A stretch of DNA of 64,000 nt from Arthrobacter woluwensis (GTDB lineage: Bacteria > Actinomycetota > Actinomycetes > Actinomycetales > Micrococcaceae), in assembly GCF_900105345.1 (NCBI RefSeq), contig NZ_FNSN01000003.1, positions 434,001-498,000 on the forward strand, read 5' to 3'. This document shows positions 36,455 through 45,384 of this stretch, piece after piece. The position numbers and the translations under genes are program-made. The notes under the pieces are model-generated. The model was given only the letters and a program-made list of their open reading frames with translations. It did not search any database and was not told the DNA's origin. Position 1 is the first letter of the stretch; each line of letters begins with the position of its first letter.

Positions 36455-37873
36455 ATGAGTGACGAGTATGACCTGATCGTGTTGGGCGGTGGCCCGGTGG
36501 GCGAGAACGTGGCCGACCGTGCTGTCCAGGGTGGCCTCACGGCCGTGATCGTGGAGAGCGAACTTGTCGGAGGAGAGTGTTCCTACTGGGCCTGCATGCC
36601 GTCGAAGGCATTGCTCCGGTCCCCGCAGGCTCTCCGGGCTGCCCGGAAGGTCCCCGGCAGCGCCGAAGCCGTCACGGGCGACCTCGACGTCCGCGCCGTT
36701 CTGAACCGCCGCGACTCCTTCACGAGCCACTGGAAGGACGACGGGCAGGTGTCCTGGCTCGACTCGGCCGGGATCGACCTGGTCCGCGGGCACGGGCGCC
36801 TCAGCGGTGAGCGCCGGGTGACCGTCACGACGCCGGACGGTGAAGATCGCACGCTCACGGCCCGCCACGCCGTCGTGCTGAGCACCGGCTCCGACGCCGC
36901 GGTTCCCGGGATCCCCGGTCTGCGCGAGGCCAAGCCCTGGACCAGCCGCGAGGCGACGAGCGCCGAGGAGGTGCCGGATTCCCTCGTGGTGGTGGGAGGC
37001 GGCGTCGTGGCGGTCGAGATGGCGACGGCCTACGCCGCCCTGGGATCGCAGGTCACCGTGCTGGCGCGGAGCGGATTGCTCGGCTCGGTGGAGGACTTCG
37101 CCGGGGACCTGGTGGCCGATGGGCTGCGGGACCTCGGCGTGGACGTGCGCCTGGGCGTGAAGACTCTCTCCGTGGAGCGCGACGACGAGGGCGTGACCGT
37201 CCGCACCGATGCCGGCGACGTGCACGCCGCCGAGATCCTCGTGGCCACGGGCCGGAAGCCGCGCAGCGGTGACATCGGCCTGGAGGCGGTCGGACTGGAG
37301 CCGGGTGCTTCCGTCACCGTCGATGACACGCTGCGCGTGCCGGGCGTGGACTGGCTCTACGCGGTGGGCGACGTCAACGGCCGCGTGCTCCTCACCCATC
37401 AGGGCAAGTACCAGGCGCGGGCCGCCGGAGACGTGATCGCGGCGCGTGCGCAGGGTCAGACGGTCGACGACGGCGCGTGGGGCCGCCACGTCGCCACGGC
37501 CGATCACGCCGCGGTGCCACAGGTCATCTTCTCCGAGCCGGAGGTCGCCGCCGTGGGCCTCACCGAAGCGGAAGCCCGTGAGGCGGGGCACCGGGCGCGG
37601 GCCGTGGATGTCGAGTTCTCCTCCGTGGCGGGTGCGTCCCTGCACGAGGACGGGTATCAGGGCCGCGCCCGCTTCGTGGTGGACGAGGACCGCGAGGTGC
37701 TCCTCGGGGTGACGTTCGTGGGGCCTGATGTGGCCGAGCTGATTCACGCCGCCGCCATCGCGGTCGTGGGCGAGGTGCCCGTGAAGCGACTTTGGCACGC
37801 CGTCCCGTCCTACCCCACCCTGAGCGAGGTCTGGCTGCGGCTCTTGGAATCGTACGGGCGGCAATCCGCCTGA
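36455..37873 (+). CDS. FAD-dependent pyridine-nucleotide disulfide oxidoreductase, class I-like
   Basis: 472-residue flavoprotein related to dihydrolipoamide dehydrogenase and mercuric reductase. It has the FAD motif LIVLGGGPVGENVAD, a redox-active pair in GGECSYWACMPSKALLR (C-x4-C spacing kept, intervening residues unusual), an NAD domain with VVVGGGVVAVEMATAYAALG, and the second FAD motif LYAVGDVNGR. At the C-terminus the usual HxHPTxxE catalytic motif is replaced by HAVPSYPTLSE, as in the mercuric-reductase-like branch of putative oxidoreductases. The substrate is unknown. The ATG at 36455 precedes the first beta strand. Confidence 0.85.
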   Translation: MSDEYDLIVLGGGPVGENVADRAVQGGLTAVIVESELVGGECSYWACMPSKALLRSPQALRAARKVPGSAEAVTGDLDVRAVLNRRDSFTSHWKDDGQVSWLDSAGIDLVRGHGRLSGERRVTVTTPDGEDRTLTARHAVVLSTGSDAAVPGIPGLREAKPWTSREATSAEEVPDSLVVVGGGVVAVEMATAYAALGSQVTVLARSGLLGSVEDFAGDLVADGLRDLGVDVRLGVKTLSVERDDEGVTVRTDAGDVHAAEILVATGRKPRSGDIGLEAVGLEPGASVTVDDTLRVPGVDWLYAVGDVNGRVLLTHQGKYQARAAGDVIAARAQGQTVDDGAWGRHVATADHAAVPQVIFSEPEVAAVGLTEAEAREAGHRARAVDVEFSSVAGASLHEDGYQGRARFVVDEDREVLLGVTFVGPDVAELIHAAAIAVVGEVPVKRLWHAVPSYPTLSEVWLRLLESYGRQSA

Positions 37874-37939
37874 GGGGTCGGCTCCGAAGAGTGTCAGAGG
37901 CTCACCGTAGTGTCGTCAGGACACGGGAGAAAGAAGATC

Positions 37940-38116
37940 ATGCACACCGAATTTGCAGGAAACGGCCGCCCTCACGGGTCCGCCGGCAGCGTGGCTGAGC
38001 CGAGGGCCGCCGTCGCGCGGACTGAGACCGCGCTGCTGGAAAGCACGCGGGACGCGGTCCTGGCGTGTCCGAACGGCCCGGCGCGCGCCGGAAACCGGGG
38101 GCGGGCCGGACGATGA
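37940..38116 (+). CDS. Possible 58-residue ORF translationally coupled to the osmoprotectant ATPase
   Basis: The ATG at 37940 follows GGGAGAAAGAAG and opens a 58-codon frame whose TGA (38114-38116) overlaps the ATPase ATG (38113). Third positions are almost all G/C after the first dozen codons, as in real genes here. The product (starting MHTEFAGNGRPHGSAG) has no recognisable domain, signal peptide or membrane segment. It could be a regulatory leader or a genuine small protein. Confidence 0.4.
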   Translation: MHTEFAGNGRPHGSAGSVAEPRAAVARTETALLESTRDAVLACPNGPARAGNRGRAGR

Positions 38117-38994
38117 TCGAATTCCGCTCCGTCTCCAAGACGTTCCCCGACGGCACGCTCGCCGTGGACGGCTTCAACCTGGTCATCCCGCCCCGTCAGA
38201 CCACCGTCCTGGTGGGCTCCTCCGGATCGGGCAAGACCACCCTTCTCCGCATGATCAACCGCATGGTGGAGCCGAGCTCCGGCACCGTGGAGATCGACGG
38301 CGACAGCGTCCTCGACCGTGATCCGGTGGCCCTGCGCCGTGGCATCGGCTACGTCATGCAGAACTCCGGCCTGATGCCGCACTTCACGGTGCTGGACAAC
38401 GTCGCCACCGTGATGCGCCTCAACGGCGCCTCCCGGGCCGACGCCCACGCGCGCGCCCGCGAGATGCTGGACACCGTGGGCCTCTCCCAGAAGCTCGCGG
38501 ACCGGTACCCGAGCCAGCTGTCCGGCGGCCAGCAGCAGAGGGTGGGGGTGGCCCGGGGCCTCGCCGCGGACCCGAACATCCTGCTCATGGACGAGCCGTT
38601 CGGAGCGGTGGACCCGATCGTCCGCGCCGAGCTCCAGCAGGAACTCCTGCGCCTCCAGTCCGAACTCGGCAAGACCGTGGTGTTCGTGACCCATGACATC
38701 GACGAGGCGTTCCTGCTCGGCGACCGCATCGTCATCCTCGGCGCCGGCGCGCAGATCGTGCAGGAAGGAACGCCCGAGGAGATCATCGCCAACCCGGCGG
38801 ACGACTTCGTGGCCGCCTTCATCGGAGCGGACCGGGGCAAGCGCGCCCTGCGTCTCGTGGAGACTCCCGAGGGCACCGTGGTGGTCGACGCGACCGGGCG
38901 GGCCCAGGGGGCGCTCGTGGACGCCCCGGCGACGTCGGGAGCCGTGGGCGGACCCGCCCCGTCCGTGGCGCCGGGCGGCGGGACCGGCGGCTGA
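38113..38994 (+). CDS. opuCA: Osmoprotectant (betaine/carnitine/choline) ABC transporter ATPase
   Basis: 293-residue ATPase of the OpuC/ProV class driving compatible-solute uptake. Walker A LVGSSGSGKTT, Q-loop YVMQNSGLMPHFTV, signature LSGGQQQRVGVARGLA, Walker B LLMDEPFGAVDP and switch His in VTHDIDEAFLLGDR. The C-terminal extension after residue 240 is short and Gly/Pro-rich and lacks a full pair of CBS domains, so ionic-strength sensing through CBS is unlikely. It heads a four-gene operon: ATPase, permease, permease, binding lipoprotein. Confidence 0.88.
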   Translation: MIEFRSVSKTFPDGTLAVDGFNLVIPPRQTTVLVGSSGSGKTTLLRMINRMVEPSSGTVEIDGDSVLDRDPVALRRGIGYVMQNSGLMPHFTVLDNVATVMRLNGASRADAHARAREMLDTVGLSQKLADRYPSQLSGGQQQRVGVARGLAADPNILLMDEPFGAVDPIVRAELQQELLRLQSELGKTVVFVTHDIDEAFLLGDRIVILGAGAQIVQEGTPEEIIANPADDFVAAFIGADRGKRALRLVETPEGTVVVDATGRAQGALVDAPATSGAVGGPAPSVAPGGGTGG

Positions 38995-38995
38995 C

Positions 38996-39682
38996 GTGAC
39001 CTGGATCCTCGACAACCTGGGGCTGATCCTCAACCTGACCGGCGTGCATCTGCGGCAGAGCGTCATCGCCCTGGCCCTCGGCATCGTGGTCGCGATCCCG
39101 CTGGGCCGGTTCGCCTGGCGGTACCGGCTGGTGCGCGGACCCGTCATCCTGCTGACCGGGCTCCTCTACACGATCCCGTCGCTCGCGCTGCTGATCTTGC
39201 TGCCGGCGCTCTTCGGCTACCCGGCCACCAACGAGGCCAATCTCGTCACGGCGCTGACCATCTACGCCGTCGCCATCCTGGTGCGTTCCGTGGCGGATGG
39301 TCTCGACGCCGTGGACCCGGACGTGCGCCGAGCCGCCACCGCCATGGGCTACGCGCCCGCGCGCCGGTTCTGGACGGTGGAACTGCCCCTCGCCGCCCCC
39401 GTGATCCTCGCCGGGGTGCGCGTGGCGGCCGTCAGCACGATCGCGCTGGCCACGGTGGGCACCCTGATCGGGGTCAACAACCTGGGCTATCCCTTCACCA
39501 ACGGGCTGGACCGCCGGCTCATCGAAGAGGTGTTCGCCGGAGTCGCCGCCGTGGTGATCCTGGCGGTTCTCGTGGACGTGGTCCTGGTGCTTCTGGGACG
39601 CTTGCTCATGCCCTGGCAGCGCGCCACGAACGGGCGGGCGAAGCGCTCGCGGGTCACGGATCCGGCGGAGGTGTCCGCATGA
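38996..39682 (+). CDS. Osmoprotectant ABC transporter permease (OpuCB type)
   Basis: 228-residue membrane subunit with five to six hydrophobic helices. The permease signature region reads RRAATAMGYAPARRFWTVEL (about residues 112-131), and TLIGVNNLGYPFTNGL follows. The GTG at 38996 lies 1 base after the ATPase stop and is taken as the start by position. Its 3' end overlaps the second permease start by 4 bases. Two different permeases per operon is the OpuC rather than the ProW arrangement. Confidence 0.87.
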   Translation: MTWILDNLGLILNLTGVHLRQSVIALALGIVVAIPLGRFAWRYRLVRGPVILLTGLLYTIPSLALLILLPALFGYPATNEANLVTALTIYAVAILVRSVADGLDAVDPDVRRAATAMGYAPARRFWTVELPLAAPVILAGVRVAAVSTIALATVGTLIGVNNLGYPFTNGLDRRLIEEVFAGVAAVVILAVLVDVVLVLLGRLLMPWQRATNGRAKRSRVTDPAEVSA

Positions 39683-40446
39683 ACCTCTTCGCCGATGCGG
39701 TCCGTTGGCTGACCGATCCCGAGCAGTGGACCGGCACCTACGCGCTCCCCACCCTCCTCGGCCAGCACCTGCTGTACACGGCGCTGTCCGTGCTGATCGC
39801 CGCCGTCGTCGCGGTGCCCGCCGGCTGGCTCATCGGCCACACGGGACGCGGCCGTGAGGTGGCCGTCGCGATCTCCGGCGCCGCCCGCGCCATTCCTTCG
39901 TTCGGCCTGCTCATCCTGCTGGTGCTGCTCTTCGGGGTGCTGCAGGTGCCGGCTGCGGCCCTCGTCACGTTCGTGCTGCTCGGCATCCCGTCCCTCCTGG
40001 CCGGCGCGTACACCGGGATCGAGGCGATCGACCGCCGCGTGATCGACGCCGCCAAGGCCATGGGCATGACCCCGTGGCAGGTCTTCTGGAAGGTGGAGTT
40101 CCGCCTCGGACTGCCCCTGCTCATCGGCGGTCTCCGTGCGGCCACGCTTCAGGTCATCGCCACCGTCACTATCGCCGCCTACGTCAATCTGGGCGGCCTC
40201 GGCTGGCCCATCATCCAGGGCATCCCGCTGCGCCGCTTCGATCAGGTGCTGGCCGGCGCCCTGCTGGTGGCCGTCCTCGCCCTGATCGTCGATCTCCTGT
40301 TCGCCCTGGCTCAGCGCGCCGCCGTCCCCGCCGGGGTCCGCGCGTCAGGCGGCGGGCGCCAGGAGACCGAACCCCGTGCGCGCCGTCGCACGTCATCCCG
40401 CGTCCGGCTGAACACCCCAGCCGCGTCCAGACAGCACGCCGAGTGA
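39679..40446 (+). CDS. Osmoprotectant ABC transporter permease (OpuCD type)
   Basis: 255-residue second membrane subunit with six hydrophobic segments. The coupling loop is DAAKAMGMTPWQVFWKVEFR (about residues 124-143), preceded by ARAIPSFGLLILLVLLFG. The ATG at 39679 overlaps the upstream stop. The C-terminal 40 residues are Arg/Thr/Pro-rich and probably disordered. The binding lipoprotein begins 34 bases later with its own ribosome binding site. Confidence 0.87.
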   Translation: MNLFADAVRWLTDPEQWTGTYALPTLLGQHLLYTALSVLIAAVVAVPAGWLIGHTGRGREVAVAISGAARAIPSFGLLILLVLLFGVLQVPAAALVTFVLLGIPSLLAGAYTGIEAIDRRVIDAAKAMGMTPWQVFWKVEFRLGLPLLIGGLRAATLQVIATVTIAAYVNLGGLGWPIIQGIPLRRFDQVLAGALLVAVLALIVDLLFALAQRAAVPAGVRASGGGRQETEPRARRRTSSRVRLNTPAASRQHAE

Positions 40447-40480
40447 AACTCCGCGTGAGGAAGTGAAGAGAGGAACCACC

Positions 40481-41392
40481 ATGTTCACTGCTCGCATCGC
40501 CAGGATCGCCGCGGCCGGCGCCGCGCTCGCCGTCACGCTCGCCCTCAGCGCGTGCGGTTCCGGCAACCCGCTGGACCAGCCCAGCACCGCGGGAGGAGGC
40601 TCCGGGGACAAGATCGTCGTCGGGTCGCAGGCGTACTACTCGAACGAGATCATCGCGGAGATCTACGCCCAGGGGCTCGAGAAGGACGGCCAGAAGGTGG
40701 AGCGCCGCTTCAACATCGGCCAGCGCGACGCCTACATGGGCGACGTGAAGTCCGGGGCGATCAGCCTGTTCCCCGAGTACACCGGCAACCTCCTGGAGTT
40801 CCTGCAGGGCAAGGCCGCTTCGACCAGCCCGGCCGATGTGTACGCCGAGCTGAAGAAGGCCCTGCCCAAGGGTCTCGTGGCGCTCGACTACGCCCAGGCC
40901 GCGGACCAGGACACCTACACGGTGACCAAGGCGACCGCCGACAAGTACGGCCTCCAGACGATCGCGGACCTGAGCAAGGTCCAGGGCAAGGTCACGATCG
41001 GCGGCGCCCCGGAGTTCGAGAAGCGCCCGTACGGACCGGCTGCCGCGAAGACCCAGTACGGCGTGGATCTCGCCTTCTCCGCGACCGGCCCCACCACCCT
41101 GGACGCGCTGCGTGCCGGGACGGTGCAGGTGGCGGACATCTACTCGGCGGATCCGGCCTTTGAAAAGGGTGACCTGGTCACGCTGAAGGATCCGAAGAAC
41201 ATGATCCTGTCCTCCAATGTGGTGCCGATCGCGAGCGAGGCCGTCTCCGGGAAGATCTCCAAGGTGATCAACGCGATCAGCGCGAAGCTGACCACCGAGG
41301 AACTGGTGAAGCTGAACGTCCAGAGCACGGTGGACAAGCGCCAGCCGGCCGAGATCGCCACGGCCTGGCTCAAGGACAAAGGCCTGAGCTGA
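40481..41392 (+). CDS. Osmoprotectant-binding lipoprotein (OpuCC/OsmF type)
   Basis: 303-residue substrate receptor of the OpuAC/QAT family. The signal peptide begins MFTARIARIAAAGA and ends in the lipobox LALSAC, giving a lipidated Cys at about residue 25. The mature start KIVVGSQAYYSNEIIAEIYA is diagnostic of the family, and a conserved GAISLFPEYTGNLLEF block follows. ATG 40481 has AGAGGAACC just upstream. Likely ligands are quaternary amines such as glycine betaine, carnitine or choline. Confidence 0.9.
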   Translation: MFTARIARIAAAGAALAVTLALSACGSGNPLDQPSTAGGGSGDKIVVGSQAYYSNEIIAEIYAQGLEKDGQKVERRFNIGQRDAYMGDVKSGAISLFPEYTGNLLEFLQGKAASTSPADVYAELKKALPKGLVALDYAQAADQDTYTVTKATADKYGLQTIADLSKVQGKVTIGGAPEFEKRPYGPAAAKTQYGVDLAFSATGPTTLDALRAGTVQVADIYSADPAFEKGDLVTLKDPKNMILSSNVVPIASEAVSGKISKVINAISAKLTTEELVKLNVQSTVDKRQPAEIATAWLKDKGLS

Positions 41393-41412
41393 CCGGCCTC
41401 GGCTGATCGGCA

Positions 41413-41445
41413 GGGGACGCTCCGGGCAGGGGGAGGAGCGTCCCC
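41413..41445 (+). terminator. Terminator of the osmoprotectant transporter operon
   Basis: Perfect 11-bp stem: GGGGACGCTCC (41413-41423), an 11-base purine-rich loop, then GGAGCGTCCCC (41435-41445). It lies 20 bases after the lipoprotein stop. Confidence 0.8.
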
Positions 41446-41500
41446 GCCGTCGCGGGTCATGGGATCCGTGACGGCTGACGCGTGATGGAACGGAGGAGCG

Positions 41501-42532
41501 ATGACGGCTCAGCATCCCGAGGACGGCGACCCCCTGCTCACGGGGCCGCGCGGCACAGTGCCTGACGGCGCCGTCGTCGACTGGCTCCTGAGCGGTGACC
41601 CCGCACTGCGCTGGCAGGTCCTGCGCGATCTCCTGGACGCGCCCGCCTCCGTGTGGGAGGCCGAACGGGCGCGGATCGCGACCGAGGGCGCCGGCGCCAG
41701 GCTGCTCGCCCTGGCCGGGGAGGACGGCCAATGGGCCGGCGGGTCCTTCGTGCCCGAGGGCTTCACCCCGGCGGACTGGAAGGCGGAGGGGCAGCCCTGG
41801 ACCGCCACCACCTACAGCCTCACGCAGCTGCGCGAGTTCGGTCTGGACCCCTCCACTCTGCGGATCCGGGAGATCGTGGAACTCGTAGGCCGGAACTCCC
41901 GCTGGGACCATGACGGCCAGCGGTTCTGGGACGGCGAAGTGGACACCTGCATCAACGCCAGGACGCTCGCGGACGGCGTCTATTTCGGGCTCGCACTTCC
42001 TGCTCTCGTCGAGTGGATGCTCGCCGAGCAGCAGCCCGACGGCGGCTGGAACTGTGAGCGCGAGAACGGTTCCGTGCGCTCCTCCTTCGACACCACCATC
42101 AACGTCCTCGAGGCGCTCCTGGAACTGGAACGCAACGGGCAGGGCACCCCGGAGACCCGGCGGGCGCGTCGGGCGGGCGAGGAGTACCTCCTGGAACGCG
42201 GTCTCTTCCGGCGGAAAAGCACCGGCGAACCCGCCGACCCCGGGTACCTTGAACTCCGTTACCCCTGGCGGTGGCGCTACGACGTCCTCCGTGCCGCCGA
42301 CCACCTGCGGGCCGCGTCGCTCGTGGACGGCACCGCGCCCGACCCCCGGCTGGCCCCGGTGATCGACCATCTGCGCTCCCGTCGTCAAGCCGATGGCCGG
42401 TGGCTCCTGGACGAGGAACTGCGTGGCCGGGTCTGGTTCACGCTCGACGACGGCGCCGGACTCCCGTCGGGCTGGATCACCTTCCGGGCGCTCCGGGTCC
42501 TCCGCTGGTGGGAGGCGGGGCAGGGCGCCTGA
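41501..42532 (+). CDS. Prenyltransferase/squalene-cyclase-like alpha-toroid protein
   Basis: 343-residue soluble protein with repeat units resembling the QW motifs of terpenoid-cyclase folds: LAEQQPDGGWNCERENG near residue 180, RSRRQADGRWLLDEELRG near 300, and a shorter DGQRFWDGEVDTCINAR near 140. Such alpha/alpha barrels occur in squalene cyclases, but single-domain bacterial proteins of this length usually lack the catalytic DxDD acid, and none is seen here. It is a stand-alone gene with no isoprenoid neighbours, so a cyclase activity should not be assumed. Confidence 0.65.
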   Translation: MTAQHPEDGDPLLTGPRGTVPDGAVVDWLLSGDPALRWQVLRDLLDAPASVWEAERARIATEGAGARLLALAGEDGQWAGGSFVPEGFTPADWKAEGQPWTATTYSLTQLREFGLDPSTLRIREIVELVGRNSRWDHDGQRFWDGEVDTCINARTLADGVYFGLALPALVEWMLAEQQPDGGWNCERENGSVRSSFDTTINVLEALLELERNGQGTPETRRARRAGEEYLLERGLFRRKSTGEPADPGYLELRYPWRWRYDVLRAADHLRAASLVDGTAPDPRLAPVIDHLRSRRQADGRWLLDEELRGRVWFTLDDGAGLPSGWITFRALRVLRWWEAGQGA

Positions 42533-42558
42533 TGCGCGGGCCCGGTCCGTGGATCCCG

Positions 42559-43647
42559 TCAGGGCGTCAGGACCGACCGCAGCCCGGTTCCGGCCGCCAG
42601 ATCCTCGAGGGCGTCGGCGGCCTCGGAGAGGGGCCGGACACGGTCGATGAGCCGTTCCAGCGGCAGCAGGCCTGCGAGGTGGAGCCGCGCGAGCCGGGGG
42701 ATGTCCACCTGCGCCACGCTCGACCCGTAATTGCACCCCAGGATGCTCTTCCCCTGGTCCGCCAGGTCGAACGGGTCGATGCTGGCCCGGGCGCCGATGC
42801 GGGTCATGCCGACCAGCACGGCGGCGCCGCCCGGAGCGAGCAGTCCGGGGAGGGTCTCGATGACCTTCTCGTTCCCGATCGCCTCGAACGCGAAATCCAC
42901 GCCTCCGAACTGTTCCGTGACGAATTCGCTCAGGTCCGTCTCGCGAGGGTCCAGGGTGACCGTGGCCCCCAGTTCGCGTGCCATGGCCCGCTTCTCCTCG
43001 GACAGGTCCACGGCGATGATCGGGTCGGCGCCCGCGAGGCGGAGTCCCATCACCACGGAGAGGCCCACCCCGCCACAGCCGATGACCACGGCGGACGCTC
43101 CCGCTGGGACCTTCGCGGTGTTCAGGACCGCTCCCACGCCGGTGGTCACCGAGCAGCCGAGGAGGGCGCCCACGGTGAAGGGCAGCCGTTCGTCGACCTT
43201 GACCGCCGCCGACTCCGGCACGACCACCTCCGGCGTGAAGGTGCCCAGCCCGAGGTAGGGCCACAGAGGCTCGCCGTCGCCGTCGCGGAATGCGGTGGTG
43301 CCGTCCGGCAGGGTGTTGGACAGTGCGGTGGTGCCGGTGCACAGCCAGCCGCGGCCGGCGGCGCAGTTGACGCACCGTCCGCACGGGGCGAACCAGGACA
43401 GCACCACATGGTCGCCGGGCTGGACGGTGGTGACGCCCGGTCCGGTCTCCTCGACGACGCCCGCGGCCTCGTGCCCCAGGACCAGGGGCTGCTCCGCAGG
43501 CCAGTCGCCGTTCACGATGTGCAGATCCGAGTGGCAGACGCCCGTGGCACGGATGCCGACGCGCACCTGGCCCGGTCCGGGGGACGCCACGGTGAGCGGC
43601 TCCCGGGACACTCCGCGCCCGGTGCGGAACGTGGTGGCTTCGGTCAT
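42559..43647 (-). CDS. Zinc-dependent alcohol dehydrogenase (MDR superfamily)
   Basis: 362-residue NAD(P)-dependent alcohol/aldehyde oxidoreductase. The catalytic zinc ligands are in ATGVCHSDLH (Cys about 38) and LGHEAAGVVEETG (His and Glu about 60). The structural zinc site is CGRCVNCAAGRGWLC. The nucleotide fold has VIGCGGVGLSVVMG near residue 195. It resembles class III / mycothiol- or glutathione-linked formaldehyde dehydrogenase-like enzymes. The ATG at 43647 follows AGGAGATC. It is 84 bases downstream of the NCS1 permease on the same strand and may be co-transcribed with it. Confidence 0.9.
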   Translation of the reverse strand: MTEATTFRTGRGVSREPLTVASPGPGQVRVGIRATGVCHSDLHIVNGDWPAEQPLVLGHEAAGVVEETGPGVTTVQPGDHVVLSWFAPCGRCVNCAAGRGWLCTGTTALSNTLPDGTTAFRDGDGEPLWPYLGLGTFTPEVVVPESAAVKVDERLPFTVGALLGCSVTTGVGAVLNTAKVPAGASAVVIGCGGVGLSVVMGLRLAGADPIIAVDLSEEKRAMARELGATVTLDPRETDLSEFVTEQFGGVDFAFEAIGNEKVIETLPGLLAPGGAAVLVGMTRIGARASIDPFDLADQGKSILGCNYGSSVAQVDIPRLARLHLAGLLPLERLIDRVRPLSEAADALEDLAAGTGLRSVLTP

Positions 43648-43660
43648 GGTGATCTCCTGA

Positions 43661-43703
43661 TCGGAAGGCTGCACAGTCGGAAGGCTGCACAGTCGGAAGG
43701 CTG
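43661..43703. repeat. 16-bp tandem repeat (2.7 copies)
   Basis: TCGGAAGGCTGCACAG at 43661-43676 is repeated exactly at 43677-43692, followed by a partial third copy (TCGGAAGGCTG, 43693-43703). It lies in the gap between the permease stop and the dehydrogenase start, directly upstream of the latter's ribosome binding site. It is either replication slippage or a repeated regulatory site. Confidence 0.8.
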
Positions 43704-43731
43704 TGAATGAAGGGTGTGGAGGCGGACCCGC

Positions 43732-45189
43732 CTACGCGAGACCCTGCCCGGAGAGCTGTTCGTCGCTCCGGCGTCGTTCGCTCTCCTCCGCCGCCAGATC
43801 GAGCGAGCGGCCCAGCAGCCAGTACGCCACCGAGGTGACGGCGAGGCCGACGAGCCAGGCGATGTCGACGTCGCCCAAGGCCGAGGCCACCGGACCCACG
43901 AAGCTCCAGTCGCCGATGGTCGGCAGGACCATGAAGGGGATCTCGCTCAGGAGGCCGATGGCGAACGCGGTGAGCCCGCGCCAGCCCCAGGCTCCGTAGA
44001 TGCCGTTCGGCGTGAAGAGGTCCGCGATCGCGTAATGGCCGCGCCGCACCACGAAGAAGTCGACCAGATTGGTGGCCGTCCACGGGACCAGGATGTAGAG
44101 CATCAGGGTCAGCGCGGAGAAGACCGTGGCGACGGAGCCGGAGCTGATCGAGGAGGCCACGAGGTACCAGAGCACCGCGAGTCCGAGGACCGTGACCACG
44201 CGGGCTGTGGTCTTGGGTTTGATCGGGCGGATCGAGTCGACCGTGGTCAGGACCGTGAGCATGCCGCCGTAGGCGTTCATGCCCATGGTGGCGGTCAGGG
44301 CGAGGGCCGAGAGCAGCGCGGCGACGTTCCCGAGGGACGGGAAGATCGTGTTGCCCGCCGTCTGGAGGCCGGCGAGGCCGTCGGTCGCGCCGAGGGCGAT
44401 CGACAGCCACGCGCCCAGCGAGATCAGCCAGATGGCCGAGGACGAGGCGCCGAAGAAGACGGCGGCGATCACGGACCGCGCCGGGGTGTTCGTGGGAAGG
44501 TACCGCGAGTAGTCGGAGACGTAGGGGGCGTAGGTGATGTTGTACGCGGCGCAGGCCGCGAACTGGGCCATGAACGCGACCCAGGTGAAGCCGTAGTGCG
44601 AGGAATCCCAGGACCCGCCGGCGCCGCCGCTGATGACGCCGATGGTCAGGATCGTCATGATGGGCAGCGAGACGTACAGCAGGATGCGGAACGCCTTGTG
44701 CAGCCAGTCGTGGCCGAAGATCGCCAGGCCCGCGCCGGCCACCGTCGCGAGAATGGCGATCAGCGTCGGGTTCCAGCCGAAGGAGCTGTTCAGGCCTTCG
44801 CTCAGCAGGACCGTGTCCGCCACATTGAACGCGATGTACGTGAAAAGGGTGGCGAGGAGCGGGACCACGACGCCGCGGTAGCCGAACTGCGCCCGCGACT
44901 GGATCAGCTGGGGCAGGCCCATGGTGGGGCCCTGGGAGGCGTGGAAGGCCATGAAGACCGTGCCGACGGCGATGCCCAGGACGCTCGCCACGACGGTCCA
45001 GCCGAGGGAGAGCCCCATGGACGGGCCGATGAATCCGATGGGGATGGAGAAGTACTGGAAGTTGCCGAGGAACCACAACGGACCCTGGTGCCAGAGTTTG
45101 CCGTGGCGTTCGCTCTCCGGGACCCAGTCGATGGACCGGGCTTCGATGAGCCGGGCGGGGCTGCCGGTGTCAGAAGGGGTGGTGGTCAT
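43732..45189 (-). CDS. NCS1-family permease (purine/cytosine/allantoin type)
   Basis: 485-residue membrane carrier with about 12 helices. NCS1 hallmarks: ARSIDWVPESERHGKLWHQG, ASQGPTMGLPQLIQSRAQFG and PYVSDYSRYLPTNT near residue 240. It is paralogous to the carrier at 31614 but clearly diverged. The ATG at 45189 is favoured because the frame upstream lacks conserved sequence. A TetR gene is divergent from it across 195 bp with a candidate operator. A zinc alcohol dehydrogenase follows on the same strand. Confidence 0.88.
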   Translation of the reverse strand: MTTTPSDTGSPARLIEARSIDWVPESERHGKLWHQGPLWFLGNFQYFSIPIGFIGPSMGLSLGWTVVASVLGIAVGTVFMAFHASQGPTMGLPQLIQSRAQFGYRGVVVPLLATLFTYIAFNVADTVLLSEGLNSSFGWNPTLIAILATVAGAGLAIFGHDWLHKAFRILLYVSLPIMTILTIGVISGGAGGSWDSSHYGFTWVAFMAQFAACAAYNITYAPYVSDYSRYLPTNTPARSVIAAVFFGASSSAIWLISLGAWLSIALGATDGLAGLQTAGNTIFPSLGNVAALLSALALTATMGMNAYGGMLTVLTTVDSIRPIKPKTTARVVTVLGLAVLWYLVASSISSGSVATVFSALTLMLYILVPWTATNLVDFFVVRRGHYAIADLFTPNGIYGAWGWRGLTAFAIGLLSEIPFMVLPTIGDWSFVGPVASALGDVDIAWLVGLAVTSVAYWLLGRSLDLAAEESERRRSDEQLSGQGLA

Positions 45190-45332
45190 GGCGTTCCTTC
45201 GAGGGGAGGGATCCCGGGGTGTGAGGTCCGGGAGAAGGGGGATGACGGCGTATCGGACGAGGCTGGAAGAGTCGGGTTGTCTTCTATGCAACGAAAGTTT
45301 TCACCATGGTATGGCCTGGATCACACTTTAAT

Positions 45333-45345
45333 CAAATGGCATTTG
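45333..45345. promoter_or_regulatory. Candidate TetR operator
   Basis: CAAATG-G-CATTTG, a perfect 6-bp palindrome around one central base, lies in the AT-rich divergent region 40 bases before the TetR start. A TTTAAT that could be its -10 element lies just upstream (about 45327-45332). Confidence 0.4.
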
Positions 45346-45384
45346 GTTTTAGGTCGTGCAGACGGGACCTGGAATACTCGGACC

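Noticed and set aside
40211..45076. A minus-strand open frame of 1621 codons
   Set aside because: It runs antisense through the osmoprotectant genes and others in frame with no domain, and its length is a product of high GC. Real genes with clear families explain the region.
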